Under the pieces are notes generated by a model. That model saw nothing but the letters and a program-made list of their open reading frames with translations, ran no database searches and had not been told where the DNA came from. Positions 48,073-60,424 of a stretch of 64,000 nucleotides of DNA are shown piece after piece. Positions within the stretch are counted from its first letter, which is position 1, and every line of letters starts with the position of its first letter. The stretch is from Scortum barcoo. Its lineage: Eukaryota; Chordata; Actinopteri; Centrarchiformes; Terapontidae. The stretch lies in contig CM041550.1 in NCBI GenBank assembly GCA_023238725.1, positions 4,721,044 to 4,785,043 on the forward strand, written 5' to 3'. Position numbers and translations under genes: made by a program.

Positions 48073-51000
48073 TGGCTGAATTTAATTTAGCATTACTGTA
48101 TGATTACTGCTGCATTCCTCAGACTGGCTCAGTCTCGGGCAGACGTGCTTGATTACATCCTCAGTTTTGGCACCACTCTCAGTTGTCTTTGGTTTTTAGT
48201 GCACCTTTCTGTCATTGTAGAGAAAATGAAATACTTTGTCTTTTCTTACAGTGAAAGTCAGAAACATTGTCTGAGCTTCAGAGGGTGGAGGCCACAGTGA
48301 AGGACGCTGTTGTTTTCCTGCTAGTGAAGGTGGAGGCTGCCATCAGCCTGCATCAAACAAGCAGCCGTTAATGACCCATCATTTCACGGACACACTGTAA
48401 CCTCCATGGCAATGGCTCCTGCACACAAATGAAATGTCTTTCTTTTAACACCCAGCTGCCTTCACACAGCTGTTTTGTTCATGTGCCACATGTAAAAAAA
48501 AAAACAACGTGTCCCGTAATCTGATAAATGCTGAGATCAAGATCAGGTCAATGAATACATGTAAACACTGACATATTTTCTCTTTTCCAATTTTCCTTGT
48601 TGTCGAAGATAAGCTTGCATGTTTTTGTTTTTGGTGATAAGCTCCCATGTTTTTGTAATGAATCACTAACTGGCGGCCTCTGCTATCTGATTCTGTTTGG
48701 TTGTGAAAACAATAATGTGTTGTTCACAGCTGCGATGAGCCAGATTTGGCCACTATGTTCGAAAAGCACAATGATAAAAGCAGGGTGATGTATCACAGCT
48801 GGTTTGTGTGTGTGTCAGGTGACAAAGATAACAGCAGCCACATCCTCTCAGAGGACAATGTCCTCATGCTCAGAGATAACAAAGGGATGCTGCCTTCAGC
48901 CTCTCTGCCCCATTACAGCAACCTGATCTGTCCTGCTGCAGCTCAGGAGGCAGCCCAGGCTTCTTACACAACTTTTAAAGCATCTTTGCTTTTAGGACAC
49001 AGCAGGAAGATGAGTGCACTGGGACACGGAGTAATTGCATAAATTCTATGAATGCTCCATTAGGCAGCCAGATAACATGTTTCACGCCCTCACATAGTAA
49101 ACAATCTCTGCTGTCTGGGCATCAGTAGCCTGAAAACTGTCGATAAAGGACATGAAATAACCGTCCTTCAAATCTTTACTGAGCGCCGCTGTGGGTTTGG
49201 AAAGAGACTTTTCCAGCTGAGAGCAACTTCATGGCTGGGAAATGTGGCTTTAAAGAGAAGCAGTGGGAGGCCTCATCACGAATGCAAAAAAAAAAAAGAA
49301 AAAAACCTGAAGCATGAGAATTTCAGCCCCACTGTTGAAAATGCTCCCACATTGTGTAGGCTGATAGAGCCTGTATGAACGTCTTTCCATCAAGTTGGTC
49401 TCTTATAAAGCATGAAAAGGAATTATGAACAGCTCATTTACTGAAACTGAACAAAAACATCCAGAAGGTGTCCACACGCTCTGTGGTGTTTGACGGAGAT
49501 TTTGTCGATACTTTAGATTTCTGAAGATTCCTGTGGGGACGCGAGGTGGGCTTTTTTTTTTTGTGTGCGCGGTGGAAGGTGGACCATTCTGTCAAAGTTC
49601 TTCAAAGTACCGACACACATTTATGCTAATGTTGTCCTTTTATGAATTCAGATGACAGCACACAGCCAGGAAATGGGTGATGGATTCATCACAGAATAGA
49701 TGAGGCAGAACTTCACACCAGGAGCCCAGAATTTCATCCTGAGCATTAAATCCCAGTCTGTGTGCGTCTGGCTCTCTGCCATTATTGGAAGTGGTATTAC
49801 TGGGAACGATCCGCAATTTCTCCATCTGTCTGCCTTCACTGTGATAAAGACTTATTTATTCATATATTTTTGTTTGCTTTAGAGCAAAAGACTCTCCTGT
49901 TTTAATCTAAAATAATTCAGTAATGTACAAATAGCTAATTTTCCATCCCTAACTCGTTAATTAAGTGCCAATATACCTTTTTATTTTCGCCAATAAAGCC
50001 ATAAAATTTATGTTTGGGCCAGATGAGCTTTTAACAGCCTGAACCAAGAAATACTACAGACAGCAGCACCATGTTAAACCCAACAAGAAAACAAATTGAA
50101 ATCCAAACTTTGTTTGAGCTGAACACTGATAGAATATCAATACACCTGAGGAATTAGACCAGCCTATGCATCGCATGCACACTATAAATTCAGCAACCCC
50201 ACAGACGGCTGAGAAGGTGTGCATTTTCTTGTGTGTATTTGAGGGGAAGAGGGGATGTGTGAATTTATAAAGCTGCCAACAAGCTTTTTAACATCAACAG
50301 CTACAGCTGTAAGAGTAAAATGAAGCTTTGGCATAACTTCAATAAGGAAGATGTTTTCCATCACGTTCTGGCTTTATTCCTCTGTGGGTGAATGTCTGCT
50401 GTTTCCTCCTCCGCCTAATTTTCTCCATCATTTCCACTTTCCCACACTGTCAGTACATTCTCAATCCCGATGTCACCCTACCTGATGCCGAGAAGACTAT
50501 TTCCATTTCCATACTGATATCTGTGTGTAAACCACTCACCCAGGAGAATGGAGCTTTCCTGGACCTACATGTAAAGTCAATTTATTTATGAGTCACATGT
50601 TATTATCACTAACACGTGTTTTAGATGAAGTGAAATACTCATCACAACCATCTGTTTTCTACTGACGCTGAAGTAAAAATGCTTTTTTTCAATCTGGAAG
50701 TGGAGTGTTCTTCAACAAAAGATGTCGTTTATCTTCATAGAGGTCATTTAATGCAGAAGTGTCACATCGATGCAGTCTGATCCACAAAGTCTTTCTCTGT
50801 TTCTAACCTCAGTAAATATTGTTATACACTCCTGGACAGTCTCTTCTTAGGTAACAAATTCCAATTGGAAGTGTGGCAATTCACAATTCATCGGGGAGAA
50901 CAGGCCTGTTGCTAAACTCCACAAAAATGCCAACAACAGAGCCACCATGATGTCTCTGCACTAAATCCTGTTTACCAGCCAGGCAGATTGTTTTGTTTCC

Positions 51001-54000
51001 AGTTCTGCTGAAATTCACACTGCACACAAATATCTTTCTTCCTCAAGTTTGAATAAATGTATTGAAATTCCTCTGAAAGCAGCTGTGTGTTCAGATAATG
51101 GTGTTAACCACTTAATATCACACCAAAGACCAGGTGTCTTCTCTGAACGCTCAGTAGCTAATTAGCCTTGGCGCCTGTCAATCCCACATGAACATGTAAT
51201 CCATGGGCGCGATTAACGTGACTGCAGTGCACTTTCAGCTCAACTTATATACTTACAAATGCACCATTTTGAGTTCGTCCTTTAAATGGCTCTAACATCT
51301 CATCCAGTATCAGTCATAGTTCAGATATGTCCGTGCTTATCTCAGGTTTGTGGTTAATGAGCGAGTCAGTCTGGAGTTTTTGCTCTTAAAGGTCACAGTT
51401 AAGGTTATATAGTCCGCAGAGTCTGTCCCACACAGACAAGCAATGGCACAGAAGGAAAATAACACTTCTTTGTCGGCATAACAAATCACAAAAACACACA
51501 CATGACGTGCTAAATTGATTTATCAATGAATAAGCAATAATGTCTCCTCTGCCAATTAAAGAAAGGATGCTGTCAGCCCCCATTTCATCTCCCATATTTA
51601 CCACTTAATCCACTGAGGGCACTTTGAGAGGTTATTAGAAGCTGCGGGCTGTCATGTACTTTTCCTGTCAGAGTGAAACTTGCAATTACTAATCCAATTT
51701 AGCAGCAGAGGAGTCATGTACTGTATGTATGTTAATCTGGCTGTGGCAGCTGTTTGGTCTCTTGCTCCCCTCGCCTATGAAGGGGTTGTTTAACTCACAT
51801 AATAACACATTTTCTCAACTACGCCTCGTGTTGTATAACCATGCAGATAGTTTTTATCTGCTGAGGTTTGTTTTTTTGTTGTCGGGTTTTCTGTTGCCAT
51901 GTCAATACAAAGGCGCCTCCACAAGGAAATCTCCTCGTGCCGCTCAAAGAAAATGACATTTGAAGAACTTGACAACTGACAAGCAGCTTGTCTTTCAAGC
52001 AACAATGGCCTCTGTACTTTGGGTAATCCTCAAACCTCGCTGTGAAGGTTTTTTAAATTTTTTTTTATTGGAGTTACAATTGATCACAGAAATTGTCGGG
52101 AGCTGCTGCTTCTCACAATGTCTCTCCGCTCCCCTGTTCTCCATTAGCTGCGTTAGTTCATTTCATATTGGCTTCTAATGAATAAAGAAAAAACCCAGTC
52201 ATTTAAGAATCGTTTAATCAAAAATGAAAATGGAAATAATTAGCAGTAGCACCGTGTCTTACATAGAGGGAACACTGAAATGTATTGTAATGTATTTAAG
52301 GCTGCTGGGCTTAACCGTGCAGTACAGTTTTGCTTCTAAAAAACAGCATCTCATTTCAAGCTTTCTTGGTGTCAAAGGAATTACATGCCTGTTAGCGTGT
52401 CTGCTCACCGGGACAGATAATCCTGGTGTGAGTGCTTACAATGACACGGAGAGGAAAATATACTGCTTTTGGTCCACAATTTTTTATTATTTTTTAAATT
52501 AATGCCACTATTTTGTAAAAAGAATTAATGCTATTTGGGAATAAAACTGACAAAGGAGGTTTGGTAGATAACATCAGTTTATTTATTTTGGCTCTGTTTA
52601 TCTGGTGTAGTTCTTCTAATTGTGTTTTTTTTTCTGTGTAAGATGGAAATTGACAATCTCACAAAGCCAGCCAGCGATAACTCCTGTCACTGTTTTCATA
52701 CGGGACTGTGGATCCAATTTCTTGAGACAGACTCGTATCAAATGAGCTTGTACTGTGATAAACAAGTAACAGTTTTCCTCAACTTGCTTCTCTCGATATC
52801 AGCATGAACCCTGGCTGTCACTCCCCAAACAATCACTTGGCTTTGCCTGAGTTATAAACAAAAAAAAAAAAAAAACAGAAAAAACAGAAGAAACTTGGTG
52901 GTTGTTTTGAAAGGTTTTAAATTTCTTATGGTCATAACGCAACATATAAACCTCATATGGGGTGAAAAACACTCTTCTGCCCTCATTATTTGCAGGGCTG
53001 GACTAGTTATTGGGAGAATCCCCTGCGGTCACGCAGGCGAACACATCAACACAAAGTTCAGTCGGTGTGTGGGGCGTGCATGGCCGAGCAGTGTGGAGAA
53101 AAAAATTAACAGCACGGGGGGAAAAGAGACAGACAGAAAAAAAGAGGGGAATGGAGAGGGAGCACATTAAAAGGAGGAAAGTCCTGAAGGAAAGTGCAGA
53201 TAAGTCCTGCAAAAATTACAGATGTGTCCAACACGCTGGCAGGGCTGCCTTCAGCAGGCCATTATAACCCAACTACGCTTCCTGAGTTGATTCTATATTT
53301 AAAAAAAAACTAATAAATGGCATCAGCACTTAATCATGCCACGCAGGAAAGCAGGAGACGTGTATGCATGGAAACAAGATAAAGACGAGCTTTTTCTTCA
53401 GGACAAACACTCGGCACAGAAATATCTGAATATTTATTCCTGTGCAAGTGAAAGGGTCTTGAAGCTGAGGACTCTTTTAACTAGCCTGGATGTTTGAGTC
53501 AGTTTTGCATGCAGTAATAAAACTAAATGACATTAACGGCATGAGCAGTAAACAGAAAATATATTTCAGTCTAAATGGTTGGCTGTGAATCTGTGGACAT
53601 CAGATTGTACCTGTGGGTGACAGGAGGTCTCGCCAAACTGTGAAAAACTGTATTGGATGTAACATCACAATTTCAGTGATAGTGATTACAAACCGCTCTA
53701 TGTTTTAAACATCATAAAGTGGAGTTCCTGTACCTTTCCAAATTCCTGCCACTTGTGTTGCCAGGCAACATCGAGCTTAAACAGCGAGGAGCACTTGCCC
53801 GGCTCCACCGGGCCGAGTGCCAGCTGCACCTGCTCTTTTTAAGTTCAAACTCAGGCTGGTTATAACTTAAGTGTTTACTGAGAGGGAATTTATGCATCGA
53901 TTAATTCAAACCGATTGCACTGCACAAAGAAGCCCTCAATTAAAGTGCTGCTAAACATTTTACGCTGCCAGGTGTAACAGCTACCTGAGCCAACTTGCAG

Positions 54001-54693
54001 ATATATGATGAAGTGTGTGGACTGACGGGTAAAACACATGACATGAAAATCAACATATCTGACAGGACACTACACGAACACTTCACAGAAACATGACAGT
54101 AAACTTCAAATCACAAAACAGCATGCCAGCTTGGGTTAGCATGACTATGAACATGAATATTTCCCACACATTATAAACTGCATGAAAACAACTCTGAAAC
54201 ACATATTTTATATTTATGTGAATGGATAAATAAAACAAAACATTGCAAATACACAGAAAGGACTAATAGTTTAGTTTAAGACATCATGTGCACCCCTTAT
54301 GTTTCAGCGGTGACACCAAGTTTATTTGTTTGATGGCTTTGAATTGAACGACGCTCATTATTCCACTTAACACATTTAACATCTTAAAAGACATTAAAGT
54401 CTTTACTTAGTTTGACCCAAATTAGTGAAATGATTAGTTTGGACCTAGCTAGAAGTTACTAAGAACTTAAGAAAGGACATATAATCTTTTAAATGAACTT
54501 ATGAATAGCCGGTGAAATCTAATCTGGAAGTTTTAAAATTCAGTTTCGAAATTGGGAGGAAGAAGAATTTGCCGCTGATTGCTTTGAAGTCTTGAACTTA
54601 CTCAGGCTACGAGAACAGAGAACAGTGCTGCAGTCTGCTCCACGATGATATTAAAACTCACTTACCAGTGGAGATAACATTACTTATGCACTG

Positions 54694-54729
54694 TCTCTCT
54701 CTCTCAGACACACACGCACACACACACAC
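54694..54729 (+). repeat. Compound (TC)n(CA)n microsatellite
   Basis: (TC)6 is joined through AG to a CA array with one G interruption. It is a standard compound dinucleotide repeat. Confidence 0.93.
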
Positions 54730-55704
54730 TTCGTCTTACTTTTCCTGTCACACTCTTAACAACCCTATCGAATTCAAGAATGCCACAACCCCAGTGAGAA
54801 TAAGATTATAGTACAAAACAAAGTAAAACACTATCTGGCTTCATCACTGTTGTCTTTAAGTGACACCAACATGTTGATCGTTGATGCAGATCATCATTTC
54901 GCTCTTTACAAGTAATAGCTGATTACATTCACTCACAGCCAGAGGACCTTGTTTACTGCATTTTTTTTTCTTCTTGGCTTGATGAAGATGAGAATATCTT
55001 AGCTGGTGAGGTAAACAACTTCAGATTTCAACTGCAAATGGACTAAGAGACACATCATCATAAAGACGTGGAAAACAAGCACGTTATCCATCGCTATATC
55101 CTGAGCAGGCTAATCAGCGCTCTTTATAACAACACTGGCAGCGTACTGTCTGAGAGCAGCTTCACCGTGTTTCATCAGCTTCATTATGTCTGCCTGTTTC
55201 ATTGTAAACACTCTGTCTGCCCTTTTGTTTGAATTCAAAACCGCCTCGGTGCTGACAGTTGTTGCTGATCACAAACACTCAGCTATTTAAATGAGTTAGA
55301 CAGAAAACACTGAAACAACACCAGAGTCTGTTGGACAGCCATGTTACAGGTGAAAACACGGAGACCAATCCAGCAAAGACAGTTTGAGGGACAGATTTTA
55401 CAAGTTTAAATTGTTTGAAATCATTTTATCCTCCATTGCAGCAATAGCCAGGCAAACCGTAGATGTTCTTCATGGATCTTACGATAGATAAAAAAAAATA
55501 AGGGAACTCATCAGATCAAAATCAAATATTTACTGTACCTAAACTGTGAAAATCATGGAGAACAAAATGACATAACAACAGTCACTAGAAACCAAAATCA
55601 TCTGCAAACCTGAGGGCTATATTCAAGATCACCCCAGAAATTACATTAAAAATGTGAAATCACAGGCTGATCCATGAATTATGAATCACGGCAACTCATA
55701 CTGT

Positions 55705-55722
55705 GTATATATATATATATAT
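55705..55722. repeat. (TA)9 microsatellite
   Basis: Nine TA units after CTGTG are followed by TTTATAGG. Confidence 0.93.
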
Positions 55723-55796
55723 TTATAGGAGACAATATCGTGGGTAGAGTTGTTAGCATAAACTGTGGGTTAACGCAGCCCAAAAGTAATTTTAAG

Positions 55797-55818
55797 CTCT
55801 CTCTGTGTGTGTGTGTGT
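55797..55818 (+). repeat. Compound (CT)n(GT)n microsatellite
   Basis: CTCTCTCT runs directly into about seven GT units. Confidence 0.93.
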
Positions 55819-56279
55819 AAACTCACTGACAATATCTATACATTTTATTGCATCACAGCAGCAAACATCTACAACTTTACGATGCATGAAAACATCAAAT
55901 CCAGACAAAGCTCGGTTTAAAACTGCTCCACATTTGACAGCATACAAGTGTTTTTCTTTAAAAAAAAAAAAAAAAAGGGGGAAAAAGGAAAAAAAACACA
56001 CACACTGTGCCTTTAGTTTCACATTTCTGATAATCTGAGGTTGGAAGCGAGCAGTCTGGAGACAATCTGCCACTGAACCACTACCAATAATAAAGCAATG
56101 TCTTCGTGCAGGAGGTAATGTTTGCCAATACAGAAAAAAAAATGTGATTATAGAGTCGGCTCCCAGCTGAATAAGGCTTTCTGTGGCAATACATCAACTA
56201 TTCCACATGCTTGAACCCTCGCTGTCACTCTCGCGGCATCATGGATTCAATACTCTGTTGGCATAATGGTAAGGATGTC

Positions 56280-56308
56280 TTTTTTTTTTTTTTTTTTGTT
56301 TTTTTTGT
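56280..56308 (+). repeat. Poly(T) tract with one G interruption
   Basis: T18 is followed by G and a second T-run. Just upstream, GGCATAATGGTAAGGATGTC faintly resembles the 5' half of a tRNA, but no B box follows, so this is treated as a simple repeat. Confidence 0.9.
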
Positions 56309-57639
56309 ATTGATATGGAGATTGCTTCTCTTTTTAGTGTATCATGTGTGAGATGTACTGGCTCTTGAGAATGAAACGACTGCCTGTAATGGTTTCAGCT
56401 GGATAGTTTCAATCATGGTAAATGGATTTTCTAAATGCCAAAGTAGCTGCTTTATAGATTTGGCTTCCCAGAGAGGAGAGCAAACTCATTTAGAGGGAAT
56501 ATTGCTGACTGCCAAGACACCTCCATGCATTCGCAAACCAAACCAGGAGAAAATGTGGGTTTCACTGCGTCCCTTTGTGATACATATACCTCCACATCCA
56601 ATCTCTGACAGATCATTTCCAGAGCCATTTTGATGCATCTCAATTACCTCCAGTGTCACTGTTTACTTTAGCGATCTGGACTGCTGACAGCCTCTCGTGT
56701 TTTCTTTGATTTGGACCTTTCCCTTTTTGCTGTCAGTTATATTCTTGTGTGTGGAGACGCTCTGTGTGCATCAGGCCCACACATTACTGTACAATCATAT
56801 ATTTATTCTGGGCTGCTTTTAGGCAGCGGGAGGTGCGATAAAAAGGAGAAAATCTCTATTATTAAATTCAGAAATACAAATTACCCTTAAAAGTCATACT
56901 GATTATACAGATACCCTGTGCACTTTTAATTCAGTGTTAAATTTAATTAAAGATCTTAACCTAAAGCCCGCTGGTTGGTTCATTCTGGAGCCTCATCAGT
57001 GGATGCAGTTTTCTCAGTCGTCACGAAGATGACTCAGATTTTGTGATGGCAGCCGAGCCATCTCCATGACGAGTGAGTAAACCCCATCTGCCGACGAAGA
57101 AAGTGATGTTCGACACATGAATGAATTTCTCTTTCTGAATGACTTTAATGGAGGAAAGAGAGGAATCCAAAATATTGCTCTTACACGGTTGCATGCGTAG
57201 TGGTGCATTAAAACCAGCTACTGACTCAGAGAGCTCTCTGAAACACGGAGGCATATAAAAGAGTTGTTTGTGTTTGACGAAATGAAATGAACCTAATGAA
57301 ATGAGCTTTCGCCGGTGGTGGGTGGACGACATGTACAGGGTTGCTTGAAAGAACCAGTTACCTCATCACTAATGAAGAAAGAAATACAAAGCTCTGAAAA
57401 AGCTGTTAAGTCTTTTTTTTGATGATGTATTGTTCTGCTGCTGACAATTAATGGGACTTGTAGCTCATAAGAAGGAATATTTTAAGATTTTAGGTAATAC
57501 AGTTAGATTACCCAGATTAGACGATCGATACCACTTGCATTTCTGTGGGGTATTATTATCTCTCTGTGCTGCATTTCATTCCTCTTATTACTATTATTAC
57601 ACTGAGCACCAGTCTCTTCCTGACCTTGGCTCCCATGAT

Positions 57640-57995
57640 TCATGTTTGTATCGTCCGCTTCACTCCCCAGCTCAGCCCATCTTTTGGTACAAACCTTGAC
57701 ATTGTATAACCAACTCTGTATTCTCATTTCTCCCTTTCTTAATCAACTCTTATGTGATCTGTTCTTATGTAGTCCCCCCGCTCGAGCATTATACATTTTC
57801 CAGTATGGTTCATTAAATGTACGTTTAACCTTTAACTGCTGTTACTCAGGGATATTTATTTAATTTTATGTGTATTCTCAGGTATATTATCTTTGTACTA
57901 TGTACAGGTATAATTATATATTTTATGTTATTGCTGCATAGGTATATTTTTCGTATATGCAAATTTCCTATTAAAGGGTTATCTTATCTTAAACT
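57640..57995 (+). mobile_element. LINE-type retroposon 3' end, plus orientation
   Basis: The 3' end reads TTATTGCTGC, then TGCAAATTTCC, TATTAAAGGG and TTATCTTATCTT (57969-57991). Teleost LINE-like repeats often end this way, with an ATAAAGG motif and a TTATC tandem. The segment 57865-57916 matches the minus-strand copy at 41909-41961. The copy is truncated at the 5' side and internally shortened relative to the other. The start coordinate is uncertain. Confidence 0.65.
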
Positions 57996-58102
57996 TCTTA
58001 AATTGTGTGAACTGAACTTTGCTTTGCTTTCTCTTCATCCAAAGATCACGTCAGTAGACAGATGACAGGACGTGAACATTGAACATTTCATCGTCTACAA
58101 GA

Positions 58103-58382
58103 ATGTCTCTGCACTAAATGTAAAGCTATAGCCCGCAGCCGGTTAGCTTAGCATAACGATGTACAAACTGTGACTTCCTGTATTCTCCACTGGTTGCCTG
58201 GAAACTTCTCCACAATAACAAACCTCCAGGAAGTCACTAAAGAAAAAGACATTGTTGGACAGATCCTGACTTACTGTTTGTCCCTGTTTGTAGTCTTTGT
58301 GCTAAGCAAAGCGAACTGTAGATTAATATTTATCCTACAGAAATGACAGCGGTATACTTCTTTGCATCTTGCATCAAAAGAT
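58103..58382. mobile_element. Palindromic non-autonomous element (MITE-like)
   Basis: AGCCGGTTAGCTTAGCATAA near the left (58137-58156) is answered by TTTGTGCTAAGCAAAGCGAA near the right (58296-58315), giving imperfect inverted arms. Inside, GTGACTTCCTG (58170-58180) and CAGGAAGTCAC (58227-58237) are exact reverse complements. AATGTCTCTGCAC at the left and CTACAGAAATGACAGCGGTA at the right are also roughly mirrored. I recall this palindromic architecture (GTTAGCTTAGC, CAGGAAGTCAC) from a very common fish repeat. It has no coding region. The superfamily is uncertain. Confidence 0.7.
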
Positions 58383-58519
58383 CAATTTCTACAGCAACCA
58401 ATTAACTCTTATTGACAGGATTAGCTTGGCAATATTCTACATTTTTCATCATACCCCATAGAGAAAATGAACAGCAATTAATAGTTAATTACTGATAAGT
58501 TAAATCTGTGTGGCCAAAG

Positions 58520-58710
58520 CCTGATGTATCTATGCCTCTGTGCTATAAACCTCCGTGCAGTCCAGAAACTATTAAAAACCCATCAGTGAGCCACACATCG
58601 CAGCACGCTCCTGCTGCCGTACATACTAACTATAGCGCCATAAATCTGCAGCTGAAAATAGTCCCTTACTATGAACCACAGACGTTATTCAGCCCTTTTA
58701 GAGAACACCT
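58520..58710 (+). repeat. Interspersed repeat, copy 2 of an in-window pair
   Basis: 58560-58596 matches 11005-11041 at 34 of 37 positions, and upstream CCTGATGTATCTATGCCTCTGTGC parallels 10966-10990. The following AAATCTGCAGCTGAAAATAG (58641-58660) is also a phrase I recall from the family. A 68-codon frame across it is accidental. Confidence 0.65.
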
Positions 58711-60214
58711 TTAACAACTGATGCTGACTTTCCTATAAGGAGGACCGGTGGATTTTTAGAGCAGAAAGCGATTAATAGAACTATAGAATAGACTAATAGA
58801 ATAGACAGACACATTAAAATAATACAACTAAACCACCATCTAATAGAGAAGTAAAGTTGCAGATAGTTTGTCAGGTTTGGGTGAGCAGTGGGGAAAAAGT
58901 CGTTACATGACCTTCGATATGACACAACTGAGTGGTTTGACAGAATAGCTGCTGTTTAGGTGTTAAAATTATCCACAGGCAGGGTTCGGAAAAGCCTCCA
59001 ATGATAGTGATTATACGTAGATGACTGTCAGAGCGCAGCATTCCTGCAAAGGGCATTGCCTCAGGTTTTGTTGATCATTACTATGCTCTGGTTTCTAAAA
59101 GCAGCAATGATTTTCAATACGCTTTTGACATTTTCATAATTTCCATTCTGTCCATCTCTTTAGTGGGATGTAAGATTGTATGTTTCTCGAACCCTTAAAC
59201 AGAAAGACCCCTGAATGTTTTTTTCCTTTCAGAAAAAAAAACATATTCCTGTGTAAACTATGGTTGAGTGCTTTATGGACACGACGGCTGAGACGTTTCA
59301 ATTTAGGCCAAATTGAGTCTGTGGATCAAAGCAGCCATTTGTGTCCACTATTTCAATTTGTTCACAGTGGTATTGAGTACTGATTCATCTGTGCTTTTTC
59401 CTCTCTACTGATTGGGAACAAGCCGGCAGCACACATGTATCCCTCAGCCTGAAATAACACCACTCTGGATGACCAGGCCTCCTGTATTAAAAAATGCTAC
59501 CAGGATCTGTCGGCACAATCCTGTTGCAGCAAGAAAACGATTCTCGAGTTCTCTCAGGACAAACTCGGATATTGTAGTGGGGGGTACAGCCATTTCTCAA
59601 AAGGCAATTTCCGCACAATAGCGTCAGCCATTCTGATTCCTGGGGAAAGGCTAACATCATTTGAGGATAGCTCAGCTACACTTGATTAATTGTTATGGGA
59701 AGAGGTAGTGATATGACAATCTCATATTGACAGTGCGGGAACAAGCGAGGCTTATTTTTAGAGCAGGCAGCTGCCAGGAGTCACTTTTAACTGAGATTCC
59801 TGAACTACGTGGCAGACGTCACCGGGCTGTTTTGGATCAGAGCGAAGTTATTTTCTAATTTATTCAAATCTAACAACCCTCAGGGGACATGTGAACGTAG
59901 GGAGAGGGGACTGGTGGAAGCAATGATACTCTAATTAATGGGCAATTAACTATATCCAGTCATAATTACAGTTTCCAGACAATTAAGTTCAGTATGATGA
60001 ATGTCAATACCACACTTACTGAGTTATCCAAGAAAATGACTTTGAATATAGTTTTTCCTCCACTGCTCCTCAGAGTAGGCGAAGTGGTCATGCAAGGAAC
60101 TGAATTTCCCATCACGGCTTCTTGTTATAGTCAACAACACAAAGAGTGCAGAGCTACACCTGTGAATCTGTTATGTTCATTGGACAGAAAACCAAACAGT
60201 TAAAAACACCAAAG
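58711..60214. other. Non-coding stretch with an ATTA-core cluster
   Basis: No gene was recognised. The notable point is a set of homeodomain-type ATTA cores at 59931-59987. The frames of up to 75 codons are unrecognised. Confidence 0.5.
59931..59987. promoter_or_regulatory. Candidate cluster of homeodomain-type sites
   Basis: Four cores occur within 57 bases: TAATTA (59932-59937), CAATTAAC (59943-59950), ATAATTAC (59962-59969) and CAATTAAG (59980-59987). Homeodomain proteins commonly bind TAATTA-type cores, and clusters mark some enhancers. In AT-rich DNA such cores are also frequent by chance, so this is only a candidate. Confidence 0.2.
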
Positions 60215-60424
60215 TTTAGTGGAATTGTAATTCATCCAATAGTCGTTGAGACATTTCACTCTGAATCATGTTTGTCAGCCTTTTAGCGGTGATGGAGGAA
60301 AGGTTGGAGAACCACTAAAGATATTAGATTTAATCCACTGGGGCTGTGAATGTCTGCACAAAATTTCATGGCAATCCCTCCAGTAGTCGCATCTCCAGAT
60401 CCACGCTGATAGCATGACTAAAGA
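60215..60424 (+). repeat. Fragment of repeat family A, plus orientation, best copy
   Basis: ATTCATCCAATAGTCGTTGAGACATTTCACTC (60230-60261) is followed by a GATGGAGGAAA word and GAACCACTAAAG. Then come GGGGCTGTGAATGTCTGCAC, AAATTTCATGGCAATCCCTCC and finally CCACGCTGATAGCATGACTA. This is the 3' half of a very common teleost repeat with two internal copies of the CATGGCAATCCATCCAATAG unit. It is non-coding; other fragments of the family are listed at 15720, 19140, 31065 and 34339. Confidence 0.75.

Larger units (their letters stand above)
47851..57639. other. Nearly ten-kilobase non-coding stretch with few repeats
   Basis: No gene or transposon was recognised. It holds a small inverted repeat (47900-47942), (CA)n at 48048-48072, A17 at 52860-52876, TC/CA repeats at 54694-54729, (TA)9 at 55705-55722, TC/TG repeats at 55797-55818, an A-run near 55961-55976 and a T-rich run at 56280-56308. 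A 98-codon frame (48746-49042) looks unremarkable. The low repeat density may mean selection or merely older, unrecognisable elements. Confidence 0.55.

Noticed and set aside
48746..49042. 98-codon frame with ordinary composition
   Set aside because: I considered it as an exon, but there is no familiar motif, and possible splice sites at its edges could not be confirmed.
56254..56297. Sequence GGCATAATGGTAAGGATGTC followed by T-run, like a tRNA 5' half with a Pol III terminator
   Set aside because: There is no B box or 3' half, so it cannot be a tRNA gene and is too short to call a SINE.
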